Part shown: in pieces, positions 41,844-50,788 of the stretch
Layout: the number at the start of each line of letters is the position of its first letter
Numbering within the stretch: position 1 is the stretch's first letter
Origin: Flavihumibacter profundi
GTDB taxonomy: Bacteria > Bacteroidota > Bacteroidia > Chitinophagales > Chitinophagaceae
Direction: 5' to 3'
Assembly (NCBI RefSeq): GCF_020076305.1
Contig: NZ_JAIQXE010000002.1
Span: 248,001-312,000 of the forward strand
Length of the DNA stretch: 64,000 nucleotides
The notes under the pieces: model-generated
Seen by the model: the letters and a program-made list of their open reading frames with translations, nothing else
Told to the model about the DNA's origin: nothing
Database searches by the model: none
Translations under genes and position numbers: made by a program

Positions 41844-44540
41844 GTGAAAAATTTACGCGTAACCTTCGCATTCTTCTTACTGGCACTTGCTGCCGCCGCC
41901 CAGCAAAAAAAAATGTTATCTGTACCTGGTATTAATCAATACAGTATAATTGATACAAAAGGTACAAGTGTGTTGCCAAGTGGCCGCTGGGTCCGCCCGG
42001 CTGGTAAAACCATTACCATTACCCATGACCCCTTTGGAATGGCAATTTCACCCGATGGCAAAAAAGCAGTTACCCTTCACAATGGTGTTTTTACCATTAT
42101 CAACCTGGCTAACCAAGAGGCAACAAGGGTGCCCAGTTATGATGGGAAAATTGTATCCCCCTTATCACATGGGTCTTACCTGGGTATTGCAATCGGCCCC
42201 GATTCGAAAACACTTTACCTGAGCGGTGGCGATAACGGTGCAGTGATTGTTTACGATATGGAAAAGATGCAACGCACCGATTCCATATCCCTCGACGGCA
42301 CATTTAAGGGAGTAAAATTTGAAGATAGTTTTACCGCAGACCTGCTGTTTAATGAAAAAACAAATGAGTTGCTGGTGCTCGACCGGGCTAATTACAGGAT
42401 GGTGCGTATTGACATGGCCACCCGTAAAATCAGGGCCTCCGTACCTACAGGACGCCTGCCATTTGGCATTGCCATGAGCCCCGACCAGAAATTTGCCTTG
42501 GTGGCGAATGTGGGGGCGTATGCCTATCCGCTGATCAAAGGGACTACACCGGAGAACTATGATTCCATCATGATCCCATGGCATCCATATGGTGACAATA
42601 CAAAGGAATCCCGTGAAGGCACTGTAGTTCAAGGAAGGCAAATACCAGGGCTTGGCAGCCCGAATGCCGCTGAAGCCATGAGTGTTTATGGTATTGACAT
42701 CCAGGCCAACAAAGTATTGTTCAGGCTGAAGACTGGTATGCAGATCGGCCAGATGGTGGAAGATGCTGAAGTTGTCGGCGGTGCCAGTCCGAATTCCATT
42801 GCCATTGGAAAGAAATATGCTTATGTTACCAATGCGACCAATGATAATATTGCCGTGATCGATTATCGGTTGCACAAGATTGTTACCCATATCCCCATAA
42901 AAGTGGATGCTCGCATTGACAAGTACCGCGGTTTACTGCCTTTTGGTATTACGCTGAGCAAGGATGAAAAGACCCTGTATGTTGCTTTACTTGGTTTTAA
43001 TGCAGTTGCTGTTATCGATGCGGAAAAAAGAACTACCAAAGGGTTGATCCCAACAGGATGGGGACCTGCACGTGTGCGCTTGTCAGCTGATGAAAAAGAA
43101 ATTTATGTGATCAGTTGCCGCGGCTATGGCGCAGGGCCAAATGGCGGGAAAAATTTTATTGACCCTGTACAGGGCACCTATATCGGCGATATCCAGCTGG
43201 CAACCTTCCAGCAAATACCAATGCCCGATGCCAAACAACTGGCTGTATATACCCGCCAGTCAAAGGAAAATACTTTCACAGAAAAGGTTGCAGAAAAATC
43301 ATCCAACCCATTACCGCCATTACCCGGCATGTATAAAAGCCCGATTAAACATATTGTATATATAACCAAGGAAAACAGGACCTATGATGAAGTGTTTGGC
43401 CAGCTGTCAATGGCTAAAGGCGATGCTACCCTTGCGCGTTACGGAGTTGGCGTAAATGTCTATGGTAAGACAGATACGGTATTGAATGCCGATATTATGC
43501 CCAACCACCATAAAATTGCCAGGGGCTTTGCTTTCAGCGATAATTTTTATTGCGACAGCGATGCATCCATCCACGGCCACCACTGGATGGTTGGGGTTAT
43601 CCCGAATGAATGGGTAGAGACTAATTCCAGCGTTAGTAAAACCGCAAAAGTATTTTCTTCGGCACCAGGCCGTCGTCACCCTGGAACCAGTGGCAGCATT
43701 GATCCCGAAGATTATGCAGAGATCGGTGGCTTATGGGAAGCGATGGAAAGATCCAAAGTTTCTTTTTACAATTTTGGTGAGGCTAATGAAACCGCCCATA
43801 ACCGGGAAGAATGGTATGATACCGCTACCGGTGGCGGTCATGCTGTAATGGTGCCCATGCAGAAAGCCCTTTGGAGCCGTACCAGCCATAACTATGCGGG
43901 CTTCAACACTGATATTCCCGACCAGTTCAGGATGGAGCAGTTTGAGACCGAGTTTACCAAAATGTGGCTGAAAGGAAAAGACACCATGCCTTCGCTTGTC
44001 ACCATACAGTTACCTGATGACCATGGGGCAGATATCCGTCCGGATGACGGCTACCCTTATGTTCATTCTTTCATGGCAGACAATGACCTGGCACTGGGTC
44101 GTATCCTGCATTTCTTATCGCGCACCCCTTATTGGAAAAGCACCCTGGTTATCGTTACAGAAGATGATCCCCAGGGCGGTGTTGACCATATTGATGCCCA
44201 CCGCAGTGTTTGTTTGATGGCAGGTCCGTATGTGAAGCATGGTTATGTTTCCAACCAGCATGCCAATTTCGGCTCCCTCTTAAAAGTGATCTATAATATC
44301 CTGGGGGTTCATTATGTGAACCAGTATGATGTAACAGCCAGCTTAATGCAGGATTTCTTTACTGACAAACCTGATTTTAGCACTTACGAGCTCGTCTTCC
44401 CCGATAAAAGGGTATTTGATCCTGCAAAAGCCATGTCCAAATACAACAGGGGCATTGATTGGAGAAAAATACAAAAGGGACCTGAAATGGACAACGAAGA
44501 TGAGCTTCGTAAAAATCACTATAAATCAAAAAGCAACTAA
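41844..44540 (+). CDS. Exported YncE-like beta-propeller / phosphoesterase fusion 1 of phosphonate locus
   Basis: 898 residues from a GTG start (no nearby ATG) with a signal peptide (VKNLRVTFAFFLLALAAAAQ). Residues ~60-450 form a beta-propeller with repeats such as TNATNDNIAVIDYRLHKIV and VALLGFNAVAVIDAEK. The catalytic domain (residues ~500-870) has ITKENRTYDEVFGQL, LPDDHGADIRPDDG, ADNDLALGRIL and TEDDPQGGVDHIDAHRSV. These are the metal-binding motifs of the alkaline phosphatase/phospholipase C-like superfamily. HGHHWMVG and HNREEWYD are extra. It probably hydrolyses a phosphate or phosphonate ester outside the cytoplasm. The next gene starts 2 nt after its stop. Confidence 0.85.
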   Translation: MKNLRVTFAFFLLALAAAAQQKKMLSVPGINQYSIIDTKGTSVLPSGRWVRPAGKTITITHDPFGMAISPDGKKAVTLHNGVFTIINLANQEATRVPSYDGKIVSPLSHGSYLGIAIGPDSKTLYLSGGDNGAVIVYDMEKMQRTDSISLDGTFKGVKFEDSFTADLLFNEKTNELLVLDRANYRMVRIDMATRKIRASVPTGRLPFGIAMSPDQKFALVANVGAYAYPLIKGTTPENYDSIMIPWHPYGDNTKESREGTVVQGRQIPGLGSPNAAEAMSVYGIDIQANKVLFRLKTGMQIGQMVEDAEVVGGASPNSIAIGKKYAYVTNATNDNIAVIDYRLHKIVTHIPIKVDARIDKYRGLLPFGITLSKDEKTLYVALLGFNAVAVIDAEKRTTKGLIPTGWGPARVRLSADEKEIYVISCRGYGAGPNGGKNFIDPVQGTYIGDIQLATFQQIPMPDAKQLAVYTRQSKENTFTEKVAEKSSNPLPPLPGMYKSPIKHIVYITKENRTYDEVFGQLSMAKGDATLARYGVGVNVYGKTDTVLNADIMPNHHKIARGFAFSDNFYCDSDASIHGHHWMVGVIPNEWVETNSSVSKTAKVFSSAPGRRHPGTSGSIDPEDYAEIGGLWEAMERSKVSFYNFGEANETAHNREEWYDTATGGGHAVMVPMQKALWSRTSHNYAGFNTDIPDQFRMEQFETEFTKMWLKGKDTMPSLVTIQLPDDHGADIRPDDGYPYVHSFMADNDLALGRILHFLSRTPYWKSTLVIVTEDDPQGGVDHIDAHRSVCLMAGPYVKHGYVSNQHANFGSLLKVIYNILGVHYVNQYDVTASLMQDFFTDKPDFSTYELVFPDKRVFDPAKAMSKYNRGIDWRKIQKGPEMDNEDELRKNHYKSKSN

Positions 44541-44542
44541 TT

Positions 44543-46984
44543 ATGCGGAAATACTTATTGAGCCTCGCAGGCTACCTGCTGATTAATTCCGCAGGTGCCT
44601 TTGCGCAGGTTTCGGCTTCTGCTGCAAAACCCGGCCATGACCGTGTACGATTGCCCAACGGCTGGCACCTTTCTCCTGCAGGCCGATCGCTTCCCCTGGG
44701 TGACCTTCCGCTCAACCTGGTATTAAGCGCCTCCGGAAAATATATGGCGGCAACGAATAACGGACAAAGCGTGCAAAGCATACAACTAATTGATCCCGTG
44801 AATGAACGTTTGCTGGATAAAGTAGTAATCCCGAAAAGCTGGTACGGACTATGTTTCAGCGCTGATGAAAAATCATTGTATGCCAGCGGCGGCAATGATA
44901 ATATTATCTGGCAGTATGCTATCAGCAACAATAAACTGGTAAAGACGGACAGTATCATATTGGGTGAAAAATGGCCGGTAAAAATTTCCCCTGCTGGTAT
45001 TTCGCTGCATCCGAAGAGAAATGAAATGTATGTGGTCACCAAAGAGAATAACCAGTTCTATTGCATTGACCTCAGGACAAAAAAAATCATAAAGTCCATT
45101 ACGTTGGGCGGCGAAGGTTATGCATGCCTGTTATCCCCTGACCAGAAATCAGTTTTTATTTCTGTTTGGGGTGGCGCACAGGTTTGGCAATACAACGTAG
45201 AACTGCAAAGGATTACCCGGAAAATTCCTGTGAGCAAAAACCCGAATGAACTTTTACTTACCAGCAACGGCAAATTCCTTTTTTCTGCGAATGGTGATGA
45301 CAATAGTGTTTCTGTCATCGACGTACAGCAGGGAAGGGTGATTGAAGTGTTGAATACTGCTTTATATCCGGATGCACCAACCGGTTCAGCAAGTAACGGA
45401 CTGGCACTTTCAGCTAATGGAAAGACGCTGTATGTTGCTAACGCCGACAATAACTGTCTCGCAGTTTTTGATGTAACCAAACCCGGCGCCTCACATTCCC
45501 TTGGTTTTATACCAACCGGATGGTATCCGACTAACGTGAAAGTGAAAGGATCAAAAATCTTTGTGAGTAATGGTAAAGGGTTCACTTCTTTTGCCAATCC
45601 ACGCGGACCCAATCCCGCAGTGAAAAAAGAGAAAGTAAAATACCAGGAAGGTGATGAAGAAAATGCATCAGGTGTCCAATACATCGGGGGACTTATGAAA
45701 GGGACCCTTAGTATAATTGATGTCCCTAATGCAACGCAACTTGCTCAATATTCCAGGGCAGTTTACCAAAATACGCCCTATACGAAAAAAGGCGAACTGG
45801 AATCACCGGGTGAAACCGGGAACCCGGTTCCCATGAAAGTTGGCGATCCTTCCCCGATTAAATATGTGTTTTATATTATCAAGGAAAACCGTACTTACGA
45901 CCAGGTGCTGGGTGATATACCAGAAGGTAATGGAGATACCAGCCTGGTTTTGTTCGGCGAGAAAATCACCCCCAACCTTCACAAGCTTGCGAAGGAGTTC
46001 GTATTACTCGATAATTTCTATGTTGATGGTGAAGTAAGTGCCGATGGGCATAACTGGAGCCTCTCTGCTAACGCGAATGACTACCTGGAAAAAAACTGGC
46101 CGACTTCTTATGGTGGCCGCGGCGGCTCTTATGATGCTGAAGGTAACCGCGAAATCGCCAATCCGGGTAAAGGCTTTATCTGGGATTACTGCAAAAGAGC
46201 CGGGGTAACCTATCGCACCTACGGTGAGTTTGCCGATGATTACCAACCCAATATTCCCGTTCTGAAAAATCATTTATGCCCCTATTATACCAGCTGGGAC
46301 CAATCGGTTCGTGATACCACACGCTATAACCAGTGGGCCCGGGAATTTGATTCCATGGTGCTGGTTAATGCCGTACCGCAATTCAATTCATTACGTATCA
46401 TAAATGACCATACCGAAGGACTGTCGCTGGGCAGGCCAACACCATTCGCCCATTGTGCTGATAACGACTGGGCTGTAGGGCTCTTTGTAGAGCATTTGTC
46501 AAAAAGCCCCATATGGAACGAGTCGGTGGTGTTTGTAGTGGAAGATGATGCCCAGAACGGGCCGGACCATGTTGATGCACACAGGAGTACTACGTATGTG
46601 GCAGGGGGTTATGTAAAGCGGCATTTTGTAGACCATACCATGTATTCCACTTCCTCATTGCTCCGCACTATCGAACTTATCCTTGGACTACCACCAATGA
46701 GCCAGTACGATGCGGCTGCAGAGCCAATGTGGCGTTGTTTTGCCCACCAGCCGAATCCATCTGGTTTTGCTTCTGTACTGCCAAAGATTGACATCACCGA
46801 AAAGAATACAGCGACGACCCAAAGTGCCAGGATAAGCGCGGGTTTTGATTTCTCTAAGGAAGACCGGGTTCCGGACTTGTTATTCAGTGAAGTAATCTGG
46901 AAAGCAGTTAAAGGTGAGAACAGTGTAATGCCTGCACCACGCCGCAGTGCTTTCCTGCAGGTTAAAGAAGAAGCAGAAAAATGA
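44543..46984 (+). CDS. Exported YncE-like beta-propeller / phosphoesterase fusion 2 of phosphonate locus
   Basis: 813 residues with a signal peptide (MRKYLLSLAGYLLINSAGAFAQ). The architecture matches the preceding gene and the protein at 2.1 kb: propeller at ~40-350 (FSANGDDNSVSVIDVQ, VANADNNCLAVFDV), then the phosphoesterase with IIKENRTYDQVLGDIPEGNGD, SADGHNWSL, INDHTEGLSLGRPT and VEDDAQNGPDHVDAHRS. By eye its catalytic part is closer to the 2.1-kb protein than to its direct neighbour, so the pair is not a recent tandem copy. Two non-identical enzymes may act on different ester linkages. It overlaps the TonB receptor gene by 4 nt. Confidence 0.85.
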   Translation: MRKYLLSLAGYLLINSAGAFAQVSASAAKPGHDRVRLPNGWHLSPAGRSLPLGDLPLNLVLSASGKYMAATNNGQSVQSIQLIDPVNERLLDKVVIPKSWYGLCFSADEKSLYASGGNDNIIWQYAISNNKLVKTDSIILGEKWPVKISPAGISLHPKRNEMYVVTKENNQFYCIDLRTKKIIKSITLGGEGYACLLSPDQKSVFISVWGGAQVWQYNVELQRITRKIPVSKNPNELLLTSNGKFLFSANGDDNSVSVIDVQQGRVIEVLNTALYPDAPTGSASNGLALSANGKTLYVANADNNCLAVFDVTKPGASHSLGFIPTGWYPTNVKVKGSKIFVSNGKGFTSFANPRGPNPAVKKEKVKYQEGDEENASGVQYIGGLMKGTLSIIDVPNATQLAQYSRAVYQNTPYTKKGELESPGETGNPVPMKVGDPSPIKYVFYIIKENRTYDQVLGDIPEGNGDTSLVLFGEKITPNLHKLAKEFVLLDNFYVDGEVSADGHNWSLSANANDYLEKNWPTSYGGRGGSYDAEGNREIANPGKGFIWDYCKRAGVTYRTYGEFADDYQPNIPVLKNHLCPYYTSWDQSVRDTTRYNQWAREFDSMVLVNAVPQFNSLRIINDHTEGLSLGRPTPFAHCADNDWAVGLFVEHLSKSPIWNESVVFVVEDDAQNGPDHVDAHRSTTYVAGGYVKRHFVDHTMYSTSSLLRTIELILGLPPMSQYDAAAEPMWRCFAHQPNPSGFASVLPKIDITEKNTATTQSARISAGFDFSKEDRVPDLLFSEVIWKAVKGENSVMPAPRRSAFLQVKEEAEK

Positions 46985-49005
46985 GGAAAACAGTTATCCC
47001 TTTTTTATTCGCATTTTCGGCGGTACCGGCTTTCGCACAGCAAGACACTATAGCTTTAGAACTGGAAGAGGTGGTGGTGACATCACTACGGAAAAAACAG
47101 TCCCTGCTGAAAACACCATACCAGGTTGAAAGAGTCTCGGGTCGCTACATCAGTACCTACCAGCCAAGAACTACCCCGGAGGTGCTTGTCGGATTAAATG
47201 GCGTATTTGTCCAAAAGACAAACCATGGCGGGGGGTCGCCTTTCGTACGCGGACTGACCGGCAACCAGTTACTGGTGCTGGTTGATGGGATCAGGCTGAA
47301 TAATTCCACTTTTCGCTATGGGCCCAACCAATACCTGAATACTATTGATGCTTTTAGCGTTGACCACATTGAAGTGGCGAAAGGAACCGGGTCGGTTCAG
47401 TATGGATCAGATGCACTTGGCGGCGTGATACAGGTGTTTACAAAGGAACCTGTTTTTTCGGCTACAGCTCCGCGCTGGAAAGCAAGTGCAACAGGAAAAT
47501 GGATGAGCGGGGGAATGGAACAGACCGGAAGGGCTGAAATGTCCTATAGCGCAGGGAAAATGGCAGCGCAGGTTGGACTGAGCTGCCGCAATTTCGGGGA
47601 TATTATTGGTGGTGATACAACAGGCAAACAAACCCCGACCGCCTACGATGAAATGGCCTGGGACGCCAGGCTGAAATTTGGCCTATCCGAAAATACAACC
47701 CTCACCATTGCACACCAGTTCCTGCAACAAAACCATGTTCCGGTTTATCATAAAGTAGTGCTTGAAAATTATCGCATAAATGAAACCAACCCGCAACAAA
47801 GGTTATTGAATTATGCCAGGCTCAACATCAATGGCAAGCAGTCCTTCGCAAAACAGTTATGCATAACCGCTTCCTGGCAGCAAACCATTGAAGGCCGGGA
47901 AAGCAGCAGGAATAACAGCCCGGTAACCAGGAAGGAATGGGATGAAGTGAATACTGTTGGCTTAACTGCTGACCTGTATAGCGAGCTTGCAAAAAACTGG
48001 ACCGCAAATTCGGGTATTGAATTATATTATGATGGTGTTACCAGTAAAAGGCAGGATATCAATGAAACGACCGGAACTGTAAAAGAATTAAGGGGCCTGT
48101 ATCCAACAGGATCCAAGTATGGTAACTATTCAATCTATACCTTACACCATTTATCCTGGAAACGGTTCTCTGCCGAATTAGGAGGAAGGTTTAACCTGTT
48201 CAACATCAAACTAAATGATACAAGCCTGGGTGTGGTTACCCTTCATCCCAGTACCCTGGTAGGTAATGCTTCGGTTATGTATCACCTTAACGACAGGCAC
48301 AAGGTTTTCGTTTCCTTGAGTAACGGGTTCCGGGCACCCAATATTGATGATATGGGCACACTGGGAATCGTTGATTTCCGCTATGAAGTACCCACAAATG
48401 ACCTTCGCCCAGAAAAATCACTGAATACCGAACTGGGTTACAAATTCATAGCAGGGAAACTGGAGGGAACTGCAAGCGTATTTAATTTGCAGCTTAAAGA
48501 CCTGATCACCAGGGTCAGGGTAGGTACTGATTCCATAAATGGCTACCCAGTTTACCAGAAAGAAAATACCGAGCGGGCGGAAATCAATGGGGTCGAAGCA
48601 TCACTTAAATATTCTCCGTTGTCTTATTTTTGGGTTTCGGCAAATTTTGCCTGGCAGCAGGGTACCAATAAAACAAAAGGTGAGCCTATCCGGCGGATTC
48701 CCCCGGTTTACGGACGCTTGATGGCCGGTTATACCAAAAACAAATGGCACGCAGCCGCTGAATGGCTATTGGCAGGAAAACAGGACCGCCTGGCACAGGG
48801 CGATATGGAGGATAACCGCATTCCAAAAGGCGGCACGCCGGGTTGGAATGTTGTAAACCTTTATGGTGGATACAGCTGGTCATTTGCGGACCTGAACCTT
48901 GGGCTCCAGAATTTGCTGGATGAAGATTATCGTACCCACGGGTCGGGGATTAACGGCGTTGGCCGCAGCCTCTGGATATCCCTTAAAATAAAAATAAACC
49001 AGTAA
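46981..49005 (+). CDS. TonB-dependent receptor of phosphonate locus
   Basis: 674 residues with a signal peptide (MRKTVIPFLFAFSAVPAFAQ). A TonB-box-like stretch (LELEEVVVTSLRKKQS) leads to the plug (VERVSGRYISTYQPRTTPEVL, quoted in part; GSPFVRGLTGNQLLVLVDGIRLNN; GSVQYGSDALGGVIQV). The C-terminal barrel ends in GRSLWISLKIKINQ. It has no N-terminal carboxypeptidase-like domain and no SusD partner, so it resembles BtuB/FecA-type receptors for small ligands. It is translationally coupled to the phosphoesterase gene before it (ATGA) and to the PhnZ-like gene 3 nt after it. Import of a phosphonate-containing compound is inferred. Confidence 0.88.
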   Translation: MRKTVIPFLFAFSAVPAFAQQDTIALELEEVVVTSLRKKQSLLKTPYQVERVSGRYISTYQPRTTPEVLVGLNGVFVQKTNHGGGSPFVRGLTGNQLLVLVDGIRLNNSTFRYGPNQYLNTIDAFSVDHIEVAKGTGSVQYGSDALGGVIQVFTKEPVFSATAPRWKASATGKWMSGGMEQTGRAEMSYSAGKMAAQVGLSCRNFGDIIGGDTTGKQTPTAYDEMAWDARLKFGLSENTTLTIAHQFLQQNHVPVYHKVVLENYRINETNPQQRLLNYARLNINGKQSFAKQLCITASWQQTIEGRESSRNNSPVTRKEWDEVNTVGLTADLYSELAKNWTANSGIELYYDGVTSKRQDINETTGTVKELRGLYPTGSKYGNYSIYTLHHLSWKRFSAELGGRFNLFNIKLNDTSLGVVTLHPSTLVGNASVMYHLNDRHKVFVSLSNGFRAPNIDDMGTLGIVDFRYEVPTNDLRPEKSLNTELGYKFIAGKLEGTASVFNLQLKDLITRVRVGTDSINGYPVYQKENTERAEINGVEASLKYSPLSYFWVSANFAWQQGTNKTKGEPIRRIPPVYGRLMAGYTKNKWHAAAEWLLAGKQDRLAQGDMEDNRIPKGGTPGWNVVNLYGGYSWSFADLNLGLQNLLDEDYRTHGSGINGVGRSLWISLKIKINQ

Positions 49006-49008
49006 ATA

Positions 49009-49602
49009 ATGGCATCCCCGCAAATCATTAGTTACGAGATATTCTCCCTGTTTGAGCAATATGGCGCAGACGAATATGCCGGTGAAAAAGTATCACAACT
49101 GGAACATATGTACCAGGCCGCGGAACTGGCTGCCAGTGAAGGGTATGATGATGAAGTTATCCTGGCTGCCTTCCTGCACGATATTGGTCATTTGCTACCC
49201 ATCGATAATAAGGAAGACACCATGGTTGGCAACGATGGACTGCATTATGGCATGATGGAGCATGAGAAAGTCGGGGCTGGATGGTTGCGTTCATTGGGGC
49301 TTGGCGACAGGATGTGTAAGCTCATTGCCTCCCATGTTAATGCGAAAAGGTACCTGACCTTTAAAGACCCCGGGTACTACGGACAATTGTCAGAAGCAAG
49401 CAAGCGCACCCTCGAATTCCAGGGGGGCAGGATGTCGGAAGTGGAAGCCATGGCCTTTGAGCAAGACCCCTTATTCGAATTGTACATCAGGATGCGGCGC
49501 TGGGATGAAGCAGCCAAGATAGAAGGTATGCCAGTAGCCGGATTGGATGAATTAAAAACTAAACTGAACAATTACCTCGAAAAAAGTTTAGCTGATAATT
49601 AA
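49009..49602 (+). CDS. PhnZ-like HD-domain diiron oxygenase (phosphonate-associated)
   Basis: 197 residues, cytoplasmic. PhnZ oxidatively cleaves (R)-1-hydroxy-2-aminoethylphosphonate to glycine and phosphate using a mixed-valent diiron centre. The expected ligands occur with matching spacing: His33, His57-Asp58 (FLHDIGH), His85 (MMEHEKVG), His109 (ASHVNAKRY) and Asp166 (RRWDEA). The lid pair Tyr23-x-x-Glu26 (EYAGEK) distinguishes PhnZ from ordinary HD phosphohydrolases. It is the last gene of the exported-enzyme operon, 3 nt after the TonB receptor. No 2-oxoglutarate hydroxylase partner is in the window, so the hydroxylated substrate may come from outside or from a distant gene. Confidence 0.88.
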   Translation: MASPQIISYEIFSLFEQYGADEYAGEKVSQLEHMYQAAELAASEGYDDEVILAAFLHDIGHLLPIDNKEDTMVGNDGLHYGMMEHEKVGAGWLRSLGLGDRMCKLIASHVNAKRYLTFKDPGYYGQLSEASKRTLEFQGGRMSEVEAMAFEQDPLFELYIRMRRWDEAAKIEGMPVAGLDELKTKLNNYLEKSLADN

Positions 49603-49630
49603 GTTAGTGTACCCGTAATCAGACCGCTAC

Positions 49631-50788
49631 TCAGGCAAAAATTTTATGGATATTGGCTTCCGCGAGTCCGGCACTAACGGTCATTCCCTTGCCGCCGATG
49701 GCAGTAATTATCCAGGTGTTGGTATCGGCCGTTTCCATAAATATGTCGTGTTCTTTCCGCTGGGCATAGTATCCATTCCATTGCGTAGTGATATTCCAGT
49801 GCGGCAGGTCAAAAATCCGTTGTGCTTCCTGGAGTATGATATCGTTGATAACCTGCTTCACATCGAAACCAAGCCGGTCGGCATTCCTTGCGTCTTCGTA
49901 TTCATGTGAATCACCAATGATCAGGCTACCGTCTGCTGCCTGTTTAAATAGCACATGGATCCCCCATTTTTTACACTGTTCATTGATGGTGGCTGCATTG
50001 AGCTTTTCATAGGATGGGCATTCCTGGAAACTTTCATACCGCCGTATGCTCAACCCGCCAAGCACTGCACCAGGTAAAACAAAATCTGTCATGGGTGAGG
50101 TACGCATCATTTGCAATTTGGTGACCACTATATCGCTTTTTGCAAACAATTCAGGATACAATGAAGTAAAGTCGCGCCCATTGCAGATAAGCACCTTGTC
50201 TGCTGTGAATTCTCTGCCATCGCTGGTTTCCACGAAGCAGCGGTCATTCCGGTAGACTACAGACTTAACAAGGGAATAAGGCCGGTAAATGAGTCCGAGC
50301 TGTTCCTGCATGAATGCAATCAGCCGGTGGATCATACGGTCTGGCTCAACCGTAATTTCTTCCGGGAAAAATAATCCGCCCATGCAATAGGAAGCCCTTA
50401 GACCCGGATACTTTTCCAGGCAGGATTCCTTTCCCGTTATAACAGAAGGGTAACCCATCTTTTTGTTGATTGCGGAAAGTTCTTCCAGCAAGGTCAGTTC
50501 GGTAGCATCTGATGCGATGTACATTGAGCCGTTTTTCCGGACAGACAGGTCAAATTCAGACTGGATGTCCTTATAAATTTCGAGGCTCCGTACTCCGTAA
50601 TCGGACCATTTCCCCTGGTTAAGTCCCGAAGGGATCGCCATACCAAAGTTTCGTACAGTGGCATCTGTAGGCTGGCTGTCCTTTTCCAGTAACAATACTT
50701 TTAATCCTTTCCTGGCAGCATGGTAGGCATGAAAACTCCCTAACACACCTGCGCCGGTAATGATACAATCATAGTGTTTGCTATTCAT
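49631..50788 (-). CDS. FAD-dependent oxidoreductase, phosphonate-associated TIGR03364/PbfD type
   Basis: 385 residues, D-amino acid oxidase-like fold. The dinucleotide-binding motif is CIITGAGVLGSFHAYHAARKG. Family-specific features are DATVRNFGMAIPSG, VTKLQMMRTSPM and LIIGDSHEYED, which match the phosphonate-operon-associated FAD oxidoreductase (TIGR03364, proposed HpnW; related to PbfD, reported to oxidise N-methyl-AEP/AEP to phosphonoacetaldehyde). The C-terminal IITAIGGKGMTVSAGLAE closes the FAD site. It overlaps the DUF5690 permease gene by 4 nt and converges on the PhnZ-like gene. It would feed methylated AEP into PhnY-PhnA. Confidence 0.85.
   Translation of the reverse strand: MNSKHYDCIITGAGVLGSFHAYHAARKGLKVLLLEKDSQPTDATVRNFGMAIPSGLNQGKWSDYGVRSLEIYKDIQSEFDLSVRKNGSMYIASDATELTLLEELSAINKKMGYPSVITGKESCLEKYPGLRASYCMGGLFFPEEITVEPDRMIHRLIAFMQEQLGLIYRPYSLVKSVVYRNDRCFVETSDGREFTADKVLICNGRDFTSLYPELFAKSDIVVTKLQMMRTSPMTDFVLPGAVLGGLSIRRYESFQECPSYEKLNAATINEQCKKWGIHVLFKQAADGSLIIGDSHEYEDARNADRLGFDVKQVINDIILQEAQRIFDLPHWNITTQWNGYYAQRKEHDIFMETADTNTWIITAIGGKGMTVSAGLAEANIHKIFA

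Noticed and set aside
42165-42890. 241-codon minus-strand frame inside the first phosphoesterase fusion gene
   Set aside because: Long only because the sense strand has few codons that give reverse stops. There is no domain, and the sense protein is clearly conserved.
49009-49602. Annotation as an ordinary HD phosphohydrolase
   Set aside because: The Tyr-x-x-Glu lid, an extra N-terminal His ligand and a late Asp fit PhnZ-type oxygenases, and the gene lies in a phosphonate locus.
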